Positions 23,797 through 31,882 of a stretch of DNA of 56,809 bases are shown here, piece by piece. Position 1 is the stretch's first letter; each line of letters starts with the position of its first letter. The position numbers and the translations under genes were made by a program. Source of the stretch: Ruminococcus sp. (lineage in GTDB: Bacteria > Bacillota > Clostridia > Oscillospirales > Ruminococcaceae); the NCBI GenBank assembly GCA_017542125.1, contig JAFXXU010000055.1:1-56809 (forward strand), written 5' to 3'. Below the pieces are notes generated by a model. It was not told where the DNA came from. It saw nothing but the letters and a program-made list of their open reading frames with translations, and ran no database searches.

Positions 23797-25989
23797 TTAT
23801 ACCTTCCTGTGCTGTGCTATCAACGTCACTATCAGGAACGCTGCATTATACAGGAATACAAAGGTCGGACTTAACTGCCCGAATGTCCCCAGAAGCGTCA
23901 TGACCAGCGCTATGCCCGCTCCCAGTACCGCCGCTCCTGCCTGTATCGCTACTCCCAATGCGGCGATCTGCTTCAACCTCTTTGTGCCGATCAGCAGCAT
24001 CGCAAAGGAGGGGAAATGCCCCGAGCAAAGCATCGGTGAGGATACCTCCGGTGCGTAATCGGTCTCCTTGAAGTAGTCCTTATAGAAGCGGAAGGGCAGC
24101 AGCTTCAACATCCCCCTGTCCACTCCGAACAGCTCCGAAATGAAGTCCAGGTTTATGAAGCCGTCCACCGTTCTGATGACGGCAACGATCCCGTTATCAC
24201 CCAGCTCTCCCAGCCAGCGGGATACCGAAAGGCTGGCTTTGGTCTGTACCACAAACAGCATCGAGACCACTCCCGATACCGAGAGGTAAAGCACCGTATT
24301 CCCCTTGGAATACTCAGCCTCTTTATTCCTGGTGGGCAGGCCGTCTATCGAATGGTTCTCCATAAGCTCACGGGAGCCCAGCAGCACACGCTTGTTCTCA
24401 ATCCAGCCCGAGAGGCCCAGGCCGTCCTCGTAGATGTAGCTCTCCACAGGGTAGAGCATCTCGGTCTTGCCTCTGAGCATTTTGTAGAAGGTGGGGCTCA
24501 GGATGCTCCCTGCTCCGCAGGCGAGGGAGGCGGCATAGAGTATGCAGTCCTCGATCTTGGTGGAGCCCAGCAGCTTGAGGCTCTTGAAATCCACCATTCC
24601 TTTGGGGAAGAGCTGCTCGGCATCGATGAGCACGGAATTGGTATCGGCGAACTTATCCACCGCCGAATAGCCCAGCATAACGCCGGAGTATTGCAGGTAC
24701 TTATTCTGGGCTCTGCCCATGGGGATATTGACTGTAAGCATCAGTGCCAGCGACGAGCACACCGTCACGGTACCCGCGAGCACCGCCAGCATATTGAAGA
24801 TCTTCTCGGTCATACCCGCCGTATTCTTTTCAAAGATCAACGAGAGCGCTCCTGCCAGCAATCCCGCGACGATTATCAGCGGGGTCATTTTTCTGGCATA
24901 CACATCCGAGACATCTGAGGAGTAGGAGTTCTTCATAAAGTCCTTGATGAACTCGGTCTTTCTCATAGCCGCCAGCTCGGGGAAATCATCGAGGACGCCG
25001 CTGGTGAACTTTGCAGCCGTATCCTCGTTATCGACGGTGACTAAGGCATATCTCTCGAAGTCAGAGGCTACGAAGCGGAAGTTGCGCTCCGTTCTCTTGA
25101 CGATCATCAGCTTGCCCAGGGTATTGAAGATGAGCCCGATTATGGAGATGGAGGTATAGATGTTATAGAACTCTCTCATAACTATCGAGGGCTCGAAGAG
25201 GGTGGCTATGCCGGCTATGACGTTGAAGAGTATCCCCACAGCGGCTAGGCTGTCGCAGTCGGCGCGGCGGCGGAAGATATTCTTTACGCCCTCAAAGACC
25301 ACGGTATAGCTCACGGCGATAGCCGCAAGACCCAGTATGGTATTGGTAAACAGGAAGGTGGAGGGGTTCATCACCTTGTCGAAGACCTTGACCATAGGCA
25401 GCGAGAGGTCGTTGGCTACGGTTATGATCAGCGAGAACACACCCGCAAACAGCAGCACGCACATCCTGACGATGAGGTTCTGCTTGACCTGGAGGATATC
25501 CCTGAGCACCTCGTCCTCGTCCTCGAACTGCTCGAACTCGTGCTGGCCCGTATGCTTGGCGGGGAGTTCCTCCTCATCGGAGGTCTGCTCTTCTTCCTCG
25601 TCCTCATCGGAATGGTGCAGGCGGAAGTTATCCACCTTGCGGCGGCGCCTGTCCTTCAGCATCTTCGAGCGCTCCTCATAGCTGAGGTCCGTGGGGATAT
25701 CGGTAACGCGCTCCATTTCCTCGGTCCTGGGGATGACCTTTCCGGTGAGCCCCATATCTATATCGTTGACATTTGCTCTTTGGACGGGTGTTTCCTCGCT
25801 CTCGCGGGAGACCTCACCCTGCTCGCGCCTCAGCTTCATCAGGCTCTCGATGAGCTCGGCGTTTTCCTTGGCCCTGGCTACGTTCTCGGGTGCCGCAGGT
25901 CTTATCTCGTCGGCGGGGAGCTCCTGCTCCTCCGGCCCGTCAAATCTGAAATCGTCCATATTGCCGTCAACAGTCAGCTTTTCTGACAA
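23797..25989 (-). CDS. P1B-ATPase-like membrane protein with degenerate catalytic motif
   Basis: The 730-residue protein opens with an acidic and basic disordered region (1-165). Hydrophobic helices follow (about 170-300), then a second pair (about 365-425). The next part resembles the P/N domains of copper-type P1B ATPases: GLSGWIENKRVLLGSRELMENH (about 535-556) and NTVLYLSVSGVVSMLFVV. The phosphorylation motif DKTGTLT is replaced by DAEQLFP (Asp456). The TGDN hinge of the P-domain is not found; IVAVIRTVDGF stands at that position. Terminal helices complete the fold. ATP-driven transport is unlikely as written. It lies 13 bp after rlmB. Confidence 0.72.
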   Translation of the reverse strand: MSEKLTVDGNMDDFRFDGPEEQELPADEIRPAAPENVARAKENAELIESLMKLRREQGEVSRESEETPVQRANVNDIDMGLTGKVIPRTEEMERVTDIPTDLSYEERSKMLKDRRRRKVDNFRLHHSDEDEEEEQTSDEEELPAKHTGQHEFEQFEDEDEVLRDILQVKQNLIVRMCVLLFAGVFSLIITVANDLSLPMVKVFDKVMNPSTFLFTNTILGLAAIAVSYTVVFEGVKNIFRRRADCDSLAAVGILFNVIAGIATLFEPSIVMREFYNIYTSISIIGLIFNTLGKLMIVKRTERNFRFVASDFERYALVTVDNEDTAAKFTSGVLDDFPELAAMRKTEFIKDFMKNSYSSDVSDVYARKMTPLIIVAGLLAGALSLIFEKNTAGMTEKIFNMLAVLAGTVTVCSSLALMLTVNIPMGRAQNKYLQYSGVMLGYSAVDKFADTNSVLIDAEQLFPKGMVDFKSLKLLGSTKIEDCILYAASLACGAGSILSPTFYKMLRGKTEMLYPVESYIYEDGLGLSGWIENKRVLLGSRELMENHSIDGLPTRNKEAEYSKGNTVLYLSVSGVVSMLFVVQTKASLSVSRWLGELGDNGIVAVIRTVDGFINLDFISELFGVDRGMLKLLPFRFYKDYFKETDYAPEVSSPMLCSGHFPSFAMLLIGTKRLKQIAALGVAIQAGAAVLGAGIALVMTLLGTFGQLSPTFVFLYNAAFLIVTLIAQHRKV

Positions 25990-26002
25990 TCCGATCAGCT
26001 CC

Positions 26003-26800
26003 TTATCTGGATGCAGCCCTACGCTGCCTTACTATCTCGTACATAAAAATGCCTGCTGCCACCGAGGCATTGAGTGAGGTGATCCTCCCCGCCATGGGCA
26101 GGCTCAGAAGCATATCGCATTTATCCTTGATGAGGCGGCCCATACCGAAGCCCTCGGAGCCGATGACCAGCCCTATGGGGCCTGTCAGCGAGGCGGAGGT
26201 GTAATCCTCTCCGGAGCCGTCGGTCCCGTAGATCCAGACGCCCCGCTTCTTAAGCTCGTCCACTGCCGCGGCAAGGTTCGGGACTCTTGCCACCGGAACA
26301 TAGCTGGCTGCCCCTGCCGAGGTCTTGAACACCGTGAAATTCAGCGAAGCGCTCCTTCTCTTGGGGATTATGACCCCGTGGGCTCCCGCTGTCTCGGAGG
26401 TACGGATTATCGCCCCGAGATTATGGGGATCCTCGATCTCATCGCAGATGATGATGAAGGGATCCTCACCCTTCTGCTCGGCTGCCGCGAAGATATCGTC
26501 AAGGCTTGCGTACTCCGCGCAGGCTCCCACCGCGATGACTCCCTGATGTGAGGCTCCCCTGCACATCTTTGAGAGCTTCTGGTCGTTGGCCTCCTTGACG
26601 ACTATCCCCCGCTCCTTTGCCATAGCGGCGATGCGGCTTATGGAGCCGCCTGCGTCGGGGTCGATGAGCACCGAGTCGATATTCATTCCCGCCTTCAGCG
26701 CCTCGGTCACGGGGTTGCGCCCGATGATGAGCGTATCCTCATATTCCTCCGGGACGGGTCGGCGGTTTTTATTCATATTCTTTCTGTTCTGATCGTTCAT
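26003..26800 (-). CDS. rlmB: TrmH/RlmB-family 23S rRNA 2'-O-ribose methyltransferase
   Basis: SPOUT enzymes of this type methylate the ribose of G2251 in 23S rRNA using S-adenosylmethionine. The protein has about 265 residues from the ATG at 26800 (AAAGGA upstream). It has an N-terminal substrate-binding domain (about 20-95, LIIGRNPVTEALKAG). The knotted domain follows, with EDPHNLGAIIRTSETAGAHG (about 122-141), IGLVIGSEGFGM (about 210-221) and SLNASVAAGIFMYE (about 241-254). The basic, Asn-rich N-terminal tail is common in Firmicute members. It shares a transcript with the P-type-ATPase-like gene. Confidence 0.92.
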   Translation of the reverse strand: MNDQNRKNMNKNRRPVPEEYEDTLIIGRNPVTEALKAGMNIDSVLIDPDAGGSISRIAAMAKERGIVVKEANDQKLSKMCRGASHQGVIAVGACAEYASLDDIFAAAEQKGEDPFIIICDEIEDPHNLGAIIRTSETAGAHGVIIPKRRSASLNFTVFKTSAGAASYVPVARVPNLAAAVDELKKRGVWIYGTDGSGEDYTSASLTGPIGLVIGSEGFGMGRLIKDKCDMLLSLPMAGRITSLNASVAAGIFMYEIVRQRRAASR

Positions 26801-26848
26801 ATTGCGTTCCTTTGCGCTTAATTCCCGCATCCGGGCACATATATGTAC

Positions 26849-26877
26849 ATTATAACACAAAAATCCCGAAAAGCCAA
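26849..26877 (-). promoter_or_regulatory. Promoter of rlmB, overlapping the upstream terminator
   Basis: TTGGCT (26877-26872), 17 bp, TATAAT (26854-26849) on the minus strand. The -35 box and spacer are made of the hairpin that terminates the preceding gene. Confidence 0.75.
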
Positions 26878-26900
26878 TAGCCTTATCGGGATTTTTTGCA
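26858..26900 (-). terminator. Terminator of the 26914 gene
   Basis: AAAAATCCCGA pairs with TCGGGATTTTT around an inner self-complementary loop. The arms are followed by T on either strand, so it can work both ways. It directly follows the stop codon at 26914. Confidence 0.85.
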
Positions 26901-26913
26901 ACTTAATATATTG

Positions 26914-27486
26914 TTAACATTTTTCCCCGCTGCTGCTTACGGTGATGCTGACCGTATAGCTCTTCCCGGCTTTTTCCAGCCCCTCTATGACAGCCGAGCC
27001 GTCAAAGGGGAGAACCTCGATCTCTCCGCCCCGTTTGCAGCGGTCAAGGTACAGCACCTCCCCGCCCTTGCCGTCGGGGCAGACGGAGAACACCAGCGTG
27101 GGGATGTTCAGAGCAAAGATGCAGCAGTAGCCGAAGCCCCAGATAAGTTCCTCGTCCCGCTCGGGGATGCTTACGGTGATCTGCTTACCCGGAGCTGCGG
27201 CAGGTTCGGGGCAGCCCTTGTCCTTCATAAAAGCTTTCAGCCGCTTTCTCCGGAGATCATCCCTGATAACGAAGTAAGGAAAAAGTATGAACACCGGATC
27301 CAGCAGACCCAGCAGCGCCAGCCACTTGTGAGGCGTGGTCAGGAAGCCCAAGGCTATGCACAGCCCTCCCATCAAGGGAACACCGCTCCTGTCCGCACGC
27401 ATTGCCAGCAGTGTCATAACGATAAAGAACAGCCCTATCCCGCAGAGCAGGATACAGACGCCATAATCTCTCACAAATCCATTCAT
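26914..27486 (-). CDS. Hypothetical membrane protein
   Basis: The protein has about 190 residues from the ATG at 27486, which has GGAAGGA upstream. Three hydrophobic helices are visible (about 8-26, 34-50 and 58-80). A soluble mixed domain follows, with two cysteines (GYCCIFALN) in a fourth short hydrophobic stretch. No family was recognised. It is transcribed alone and ends at a strong terminator. The 700 bp upstream hold the unusual GTTGAAA cluster, which may control it. Confidence 0.7.
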   Translation of the reverse strand: MNGFVRDYGVCILLCGIGLFFIVMTLLAMRADRSGVPLMGGLCIALGFLTTPHKWLALLGLLDPVFILFPYFVIRDDLRRKRLKAFMKDKGCPEPAAAPGKQITVSIPERDEELIWGFGYCCIFALNIPTLVFSVCPDGKGGEVLYLDRCKRGGEIEVLPFDGSAVIEGLEKAGKSYTVSITVSSSGEKC

Positions 27487-28182
27487 TATTCCTTCCCCTA
27501 CCCTTGGCGCTTTATGATGGCGCCCGCACTCGGTCTGCCCTACCCGGAGGGGAGGGTATCGGCTTGTGCTCGAGCTGTTTCTTTGCACCTGACGTAACCT
27601 TGTCAGAGAGACAGAGGATATCTTCTCCCATCATAACTGTATCCGAGTGCCTTGCGTTCACAAAGATTTAATATAATTTGCCATATTGTGCCAGAAATTA
27701 GTCGTTTTTTCAAAACAATGTTGATAAATGGCAAGAACACACGTTTTTTCAACAAAAGGTTGAAAGTTACGGTTGAAAAGTGGTTTTCGGAGATCCAAAG
27801 TGTTGAAAACTCGGTTGAAACCGTTGAAAACTATACTGAAATTACGGGATTTCAGCGTTGTTGAAAAATCTGCGAGTCTGAAAAAACGTACAAAAATCCG
27901 AAAATAGGACGAAAATCAGGTGACAGATATGAACAAATGGTTAACAACACCATCTCTCAAGGATCTCCTTTTAAAACACCCCCGAAACTTCGGGGGATAG
28001 CCGGGATTCTTAATTTGTTGCGGAATACTGTAACAATTTTCGGGGCAATTGTCCAAAAAATGTCCCTCAAAGCTCATCGTTCCCGAAGCCTCGGGAAATA
28101 TGCTATACGTGTCCCAAAAAGCGGACAGTAGTCACTTTCAGCAGGCAAAAATTTCCTGTTACATTTGTAACCGTTTCGTAAC
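27487..28182. other. Gene-free AT-rich stretch with GTTGAAA repeat cluster
   Basis: Between 27745 and 27868 the motif GTTGAAA(A/C/G) occurs six times in one direction (27759, 27772, 27802, 27814, 27823, 27860) and once inverted as TTTTTCAAC (27745). Weaker relatives lie at 27707 and 27720. One pair forms the palindrome CGGTT-GA-AACCG (27812-27823). The region is AT-rich against GC-rich surroundings. No believable gene is present; the short open frames lack ribosome sites. It resembles an iteron or multi-site protein-binding array. A second hairpin, TTCCCGA/TCGGGAA, lies at 28080-28097. Confidence 0.6.
27970..27996 (-). terminator. Terminator of the DUF6062 gene
   Basis: CCCCCGAA-AC-TTCGGGGG (27979-27996) is followed on the minus strand by GTGTTTTAAAA. 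It lies about 190 bp after the stop codon of the DUF6062 gene, so termination is late or an earlier site was missed. Confidence 0.6.
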
Positions 28183-28872
28183 TTATCGGGTGGTCAGGAA
28201 CTTGATCGCCCTCTCGATGGAATCCTTTGAGTTGCCCCAATCGGCATTCTTGGCGGTGTTGCGGTAGTCGTACATCTTGCAGTAGTGGGAGACATCCGCT
28301 TCAAGCAGGTCAAGGTACTTTTTCGTAAGCTCCGAGCAGCCGTTGACGAACTCGCCCAGGTATTTCTTATCCAGCTTCTCCGCTGCCAGGGAGACCAGCA
28401 GCTCGTAATGGGGCAGGCAGAGCTGCTCCTGCTGCGAAAACAGCTCGCGGAACTCCTTCTCCTTCTGATAGAGCTCAAAGAAGGTCACAATCAGCCTGGA
28501 CATTCCCCACTCTATCTTGGAGCAGACAAAGCAGTCGTTGTTGATGACCGAGACCTTCTGCTGCTTGGCGGTCTTCTTCTCAAAAAGCCCGGTCTTGGCC
28601 TTGGCAAAGACGTCACGCTGGAGCGTCTGCAGATGGGTCTGGAGCATAAGTGCCAGCGAGAGACGGTTCTTGCAGGCTCTCATCTGCTCGAAATGGGTCT
28701 TGCAGAAGCCCTGGCGGTTGGTCTCTATGCGGACATCCGGCTCCATCATGGCGGCTCCCATTATGTACTCCACGGTGCGCTGCTCCAGCATATCCCTCAT
28801 CCGGCAGATGGGGCAGCCCTCCCGGGGCTCGAATATCTCGTTAACGGGTATGGTAAGGATGCTTTCTCTCAT
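28183..28872 (-). CDS. DUF6062 family protein
   Basis: The 229-residue protein has three cysteine pairs: CPIC near residue 20 (EPREGCPICRMRDML), CKTH at about 57 and CFVC at about 113 (INNDCFVCSKIEWG), plus CLPHYE at about 151. This CPxC/CxTH pattern is that of DUF6062, a Firmicute family proposed to bind metal and of unknown function. It is soluble, since no membrane helix is visible. It is transcribed from the minus-strand half of the overlapping divergent promoter at 28886-28935. Confidence 0.85.
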   Translation of the reverse strand: MRESILTIPVNEIFEPREGCPICRMRDMLEQRTVEYIMGAAMMEPDVRIETNRQGFCKTHFEQMRACKNRLSLALMLQTHLQTLQRDVFAKAKTGLFEKKTAKQQKVSVINNDCFVCSKIEWGMSRLIVTFFELYQKEKEFRELFSQQEQLCLPHYELLVSLAAEKLDKKYLGEFVNGCSELTKKYLDLLEADVSHYCKMYDYRNTAKNADWGNSKDSIERAIKFLTTR

Positions 28873-28885
28873 ATCGTCCCTCCTC

Positions 28886-28935
28886 TTGAAATTTTCCTCA
28901 CTTTATAGTATAATGTAAAAAACCGGGTTTTTCAA
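28886..28935. promoter_or_regulatory. Overlapping divergent promoters
   Basis: Plus strand: TTGAAA (28886-28891), 17 bp, TATAAT (28909-28914), for the 28955 gene. Minus strand: TTGAAA (28935-28930), 17 bp, TATACT (28912-28907), for the DUF6062 gene. The two -10 boxes share four base pairs, so the polymerases should exclude each other. Confidence 0.8.
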
Positions 28936-28954
28936 GGGGGATAAGCAAAAATCT

Positions 28955-29938
28955 ATGAAAAAGAAAGCAAACGTCATCCTGTTTCTTGAAAGGATAGCCA
29001 TTGTGCTGATACTGGGGGCCACCAGCTTTGCGCTGTTCTTTTCCATAAGCGGCAATACCGATACCGCCACCAGATGCTCGCTGGATGCAGTAGTCGGGGG
29101 TATGCTGATAATGATGCTGGGGGCTATGATCAAGAACCTCCGGGCATACGGGAAAACGGGGATGTTCTTTGAGACCCACCGCCCCAACTCCTCGCTGGGA
29201 GTGGCGGCATACATAATGTCCCGCGGGACGTGGACCATGTTTTTCATCTGCCTGGTATTCGTCAACCACTCAGACTCCGGCAGCGCGGGGGATACCGCCT
29301 CGGTATCGCTGCTGGGCGGTTCAATGATACTGTCTCTCCCCACTCTGATCACCGGGATAATTTACTTTTCCAGACGCTCAAAGGAGCGGTCGGGGAAGCT
29401 GAAGGCCTCCCCCACATTTTTACAGTATTACGGCAGAGGCGATGGCACACATCTGCGGCTGCCCTGCCGGAACTTTGACCTTATGGACGATCGGCTCTCA
29501 AGGCGGCTGGAGATAGCCTCAAACGGGCTTATCACCTATCTCAGCGAGAACGGGGTCTCCCCCTCCCGCACGCTGCTGCAGAACGGTCTCGCGGTGGATG
29601 CCTACCCCGTCAGCGCCAAGGATCTTGAAGACCTGGCAGCTTCCACCTCAGCCAACTACCTCAGGGCCTACAACGAGCTGCTGCGCAAGCTGGGCTACGG
29701 CACGGTCATCACCCCCGAAGACTGGCGGGCGGTGATACTTTCCAGCGCCGATCAATGGGTGCTCAACCGGCTGACCTCTCAGATAGACGTGCGCTACTAC
29801 CTCATTTCCTGCATGGATATGCTGCTTTACCCCCGCGGGCTCACGGTGGTGGAGCTTTCGGGCTTTGAGGGCGAGGCCTCGCTGACCGTCATTGTCCGGG
29901 CGGACAAGGCGCGGGAGCTTGAATACTACACACGGTAA
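28955..29938 (+). CDS. Hypothetical membrane protein with large cytosolic domain
   Basis: The 327-residue protein has four hydrophobic helices in the first 145 residues (about 8-30, 43-60, 88-104 and 120-140). A soluble C-terminal half of about 180 residues follows, with no recognised motif. The start has AAGGGGG 14 bp upstream. It is 11 bp upstream of the OGG1-type glycosylase and co-transcribed with it. Function unknown. Confidence 0.75.
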   Translation: MKKKANVILFLERIAIVLILGATSFALFFSISGNTDTATRCSLDAVVGGMLIMMLGAMIKNLRAYGKTGMFFETHRPNSSLGVAAYIMSRGTWTMFFICLVFVNHSDSGSAGDTASVSLLGGSMILSLPTLITGIIYFSRRSKERSGKLKASPTFLQYYGRGDGTHLRLPCRNFDLMDDRLSRRLEIASNGLITYLSENGVSPSRTLLQNGLAVDAYPVSAKDLEDLAASTSANYLRAYNELLRKLGYGTVITPEDWRAVILSSADQWVLNRLTSQIDVRYYLISCMDMLLYPRGLTVVELSGFEGEASLTVIVRADKARELEYYTR

Positions 29939-29949
29939 GGAGATAAACT

Positions 29950-30765
29950 ATGGATTACTCCGTCAGGGGCAATGATATATTCCTGTATCAGCCCGACTTT
30001 GAGCTTGATGACACCTTTGACTGCGGTCAGGCCTTCCGCTGGACAAAGACCGGCGAAGACTCCTACGAGGGCTTTTATCTGAACACCCCTCTGCGCATAA
30101 GCATCGTTGACAGGCGGGACAGGATATTCCGCTTCGAGAACACCTCGGAGCAGGTATTCCTGGAGCAATGGTACAATTATTTGGACTTATCCACCGACTA
30201 CGGCGAGCTTAAGCGCCGCTTCTCCGAGGATGAGACCCTAGCCCGCGCCTGCAAGTACGCAGGGGGCATACGCATCCTGCGGCAGGACAGCTGGGAGGCG
30301 CTCTCCAGCTTCATAATCTCACAGAACAACAACATCCCCCGCATAAAGGGGATAATCGGACGGCTCACCGAGCATTACGGCGGCTACCCCTCTTCGCAGC
30401 AGCTGGCGGACGAAACGGAGGAGAGCCTGGCTTTCCTGCGCTCCGGGTTCAGGGCGAAATATCTCGTGGATGCTGTGGCTAAGATAAACTCCGGGGAGCT
30501 CGACCTTGCCGAGGCAGCCTCCCTGCCCCTTGAGGAGGCCGAAAAGCGGCTTATGAGCATCAAGGGCGTGGGGCCGAAGGTGGCAATGTGCGCTCTGCTT
30601 TTCGGTATGCACCGCACCGATGCCTTCCCCATAGACGTCTGGATGAAGCGGGCTCTGGAGCGCTGGTATCCCAACGGTCTGCCCGATTGCGTAAAGGGCT
30701 ATGAGGGCGTAGCGCAGCAGTATCTTTTCCACTACATCAGGAACCACCCCCAGGAGGATATGTAA
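29950..30765 (+). CDS. ogg: 8-oxoguanine DNA glycosylase / AP lyase (OGG1-type)
   Basis: It removes oxidised guanine from DNA and may nick the abasic site. The 271 residues show the OGG N-terminal domain with FDCGQAFRW (about 24-32). The HhH-GPD core follows: SFIISQNNNIPRIKGII (about 119-135), helix-hairpin-helix SIKGVGPKVAMCAL with the catalytic Lys (about 201-214), and FPIDVWMKRAL with the catalytic Asp (about 224-234). This is the eukaryote-like OGG1 class found in many Clostridia rather than MutM. It is followed by the tRNA-Gln promoter. Confidence 0.92.
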   Translation: MDYSVRGNDIFLYQPDFELDDTFDCGQAFRWTKTGEDSYEGFYLNTPLRISIVDRRDRIFRFENTSEQVFLEQWYNYLDLSTDYGELKRRFSEDETLARACKYAGGIRILRQDSWEALSSFIISQNNNIPRIKGIIGRLTEHYGGYPSSQQLADETEESLAFLRSGFRAKYLVDAVAKINSGELDLAEAASLPLEEAEKRLMSIKGVGPKVAMCALLFGMHRTDAFPIDVWMKRALERWYPNGLPDCVKGYEGVAQQYLFHYIRNHPQEDM

Positions 30766-30793
30766 ACATTCTGTTAAAAAGCGTATATGATGC

Positions 30794-30822
30794 TTGATTT
30801 TTCGGGAATTGTGCGGTATAAT
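30794..30822 (+). promoter_or_regulatory. Promoter of the tRNA-Gln pair
   Basis: TTGATT (30794-30799), 17 bp, TATAAT (30817-30822). The likely start is about 35 bp before the first tRNA. Confidence 0.75.
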
Positions 30823-30862
30823 AATAAAGCTGAATTGTTCAGCGGTTGTTTCGGGAGAGCAT

Positions 30863-30938
30863 TGGGATATAGCCAAGTGGTAAGGCAGAGGGTTTTGATC
30901 CCTCCATTCCGCTGGTTCGAGTCCAGCTATCCCAGCCA
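30863..30938 (+). tRNA. tRNA-Gln (anticodon TTG)
   Basis: The acceptor arm TGGGATA/TATCCCA pairs over seven bases. The anticodon stem GAGGG/CCCTC encloses the loop TTTTGAT, giving anticodon TTG. The T arm CTGGTTCGAGTCCAG is regular. The CCA end is encoded (30936-30938). Confidence 0.96.
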
Positions 30939-30957
30939 ACCTTTTCCCGAAATATAC

Positions 30958-31033
30958 TGGGGTATAGCCAAGCGGTAAGGCACCGGATTCTGATTCCGGC
31001 ATTTCAAAGGTTCAAATCCTTTTACCCCAGCCA
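30958..31033 (+). tRNA. tRNA-Gln (anticodon CTG)
   Basis: The acceptor arm TGGGGTA/TACCCCA pairs over seven bases. The anticodon stem CCGGA/TCCGG encloses TTCTGAT, giving anticodon CTG. The T arm AAAGGTTCAAATCCTTT is regular and CCA is encoded. The two tRNAs cover both Gln codons from one transcript. Confidence 0.96.
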
Positions 31034-31038
31034 GCAAC

Positions 31039-31073
31039 GCCCTCGTCGCTATCGCGGCGAGGGCTCATTTTAT
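31039..31073 (+). terminator. Terminator of the tRNA-Gln operon
   Basis: GCCCTCGTCGC / GCGGCGAGGGC (31039-31049 and 31054-31064) forms an 11-bp stem with one G-T pair and a TATC loop. It is followed by TCATTTTAT. Confidence 0.88.
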
Positions 31074-31094
31074 ATTGCCGAAAGGGGGATCTCT

Positions 31095-31844
31095 GTGAAA
31101 AAGCTGTCGCTGGACTCAAATGCGGTGAAGCTCATCGCCATAGCTGCAATGACAGTTGATCATCTGGCCTGGGCGATGTTCCCGGGATATCCCCGTGAGG
31201 CGCTGCCCGTGATAATGCATATCATCGGCAGGCTGACCTGCCCCGTGATGTGCTATTTCGTAGCCGAGGGCTATCACTGCACGAAGAACATAAACAAATA
31301 CACCCTGCGGATGTTCCTGTTCGCGGTCATAAGCCATTTTGCCTACATCTATGCTTCAAACGACTACGTCTCGCCCCTGTCCTTCATCCCTTTTTACAGC
31401 GGCGTTCTCAATCAGACCGGCGTTATGTGGTCCCTGGCCATAGGCCTTGTGCTTCTGCGGATAAACGACAGCGGCCTAAACGAGGTCAAAAAATCCCTGC
31501 TGACTGTTCTTTGCTGCATTGCCGCGTTCCCTGCCGACTGGAGCTGTATAGCCTCACTGTGGATACTCTCCTTCGGGCAGAACAGGGGCAAGCCCCGGGA
31601 GCAGATAATATGGATGATGATATTCGCCTTACCTTATGCGCTAGTCTACTTTTTCGCCATAGACAGGCTCTACGGCATCATCCAGCTGACTGTGATCATC
31701 TCCGTCCCGGTGCTTCGCGCATACAACGGCCAGCGTGGAAAAAGCCCCCGCCTCGACCGCTTTATGAAGTGGTTCTTCTACATCTACTACCCCGCACATC
31801 TTTTGGCGATAGGCCTCCTCAGCACCGCCGGAGTATTCGGATAA
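31095..31844 (+). CDS. TraX family membrane protein
   Basis: The 249-residue protein is an integral membrane protein with about seven helices. Its opening, VKLIAIAAMTVDHLAWAMFP (about 11-30), is the TraX family signature. IIGRLTCPVMCYFVAEGY follows (about 43-60). F-plasmid TraX acetylates pilin. Chromosomal Firmicute members are of unknown substrate and probably modify a surface polymer or peptide. No conjugation gene lies nearby, so this is a stand-alone gene. It has AAAGGGGG upstream and a terminator directly after. Confidence 0.9.
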   Translation: MKKLSLDSNAVKLIAIAAMTVDHLAWAMFPGYPREALPVIMHIIGRLTCPVMCYFVAEGYHCTKNINKYTLRMFLFAVISHFAYIYASNDYVSPLSFIPFYSGVLNQTGVMWSLAIGLVLLRINDSGLNEVKKSLLTVLCCIAAFPADWSCIASLWILSFGQNRGKPREQIIWMMIFALPYALVYFFAIDRLYGIIQLTVIISVPVLRAYNGQRGKSPRLDRFMKWFFYIYYPAHLLAIGLLSTAGVFG

Positions 31845-31848
31845 AAAC

Positions 31849-31882
31849 ACCGCCCTGTGACAGCACAGGGCGGTTTGCTTTT
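31849..31882. terminator. Bidirectional terminator after the TraX gene
   Basis: ACCGCCCTGTG-ACAG-CACAGGGCGGT is a perfect 11-bp stem (31849-31859 and 31864-31874). It is preceded by an A-run and followed by TTGCTTTT, serving the two convergent genes. Confidence 0.92.

Noticed and set aside
27680-27695. Sigma-54-like promoter (TGGCAC...) before the 27486 gene
   Set aside because: The second element reads GGCA instead of TTGC and no enhancer-binding activator is nearby.
30787-30978. Short open frame through the first tRNA-Gln
   Set aside because: It covers the tRNA promoter and the tRNA itself; the tRNA fold is unmistakable.
31095-31844. Conjugation locus suggested by a TraX-like gene
   Set aside because: No relaxase, coupling protein or pilus gene is present. 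Chromosomal TraX relatives are common in Firmicutes.
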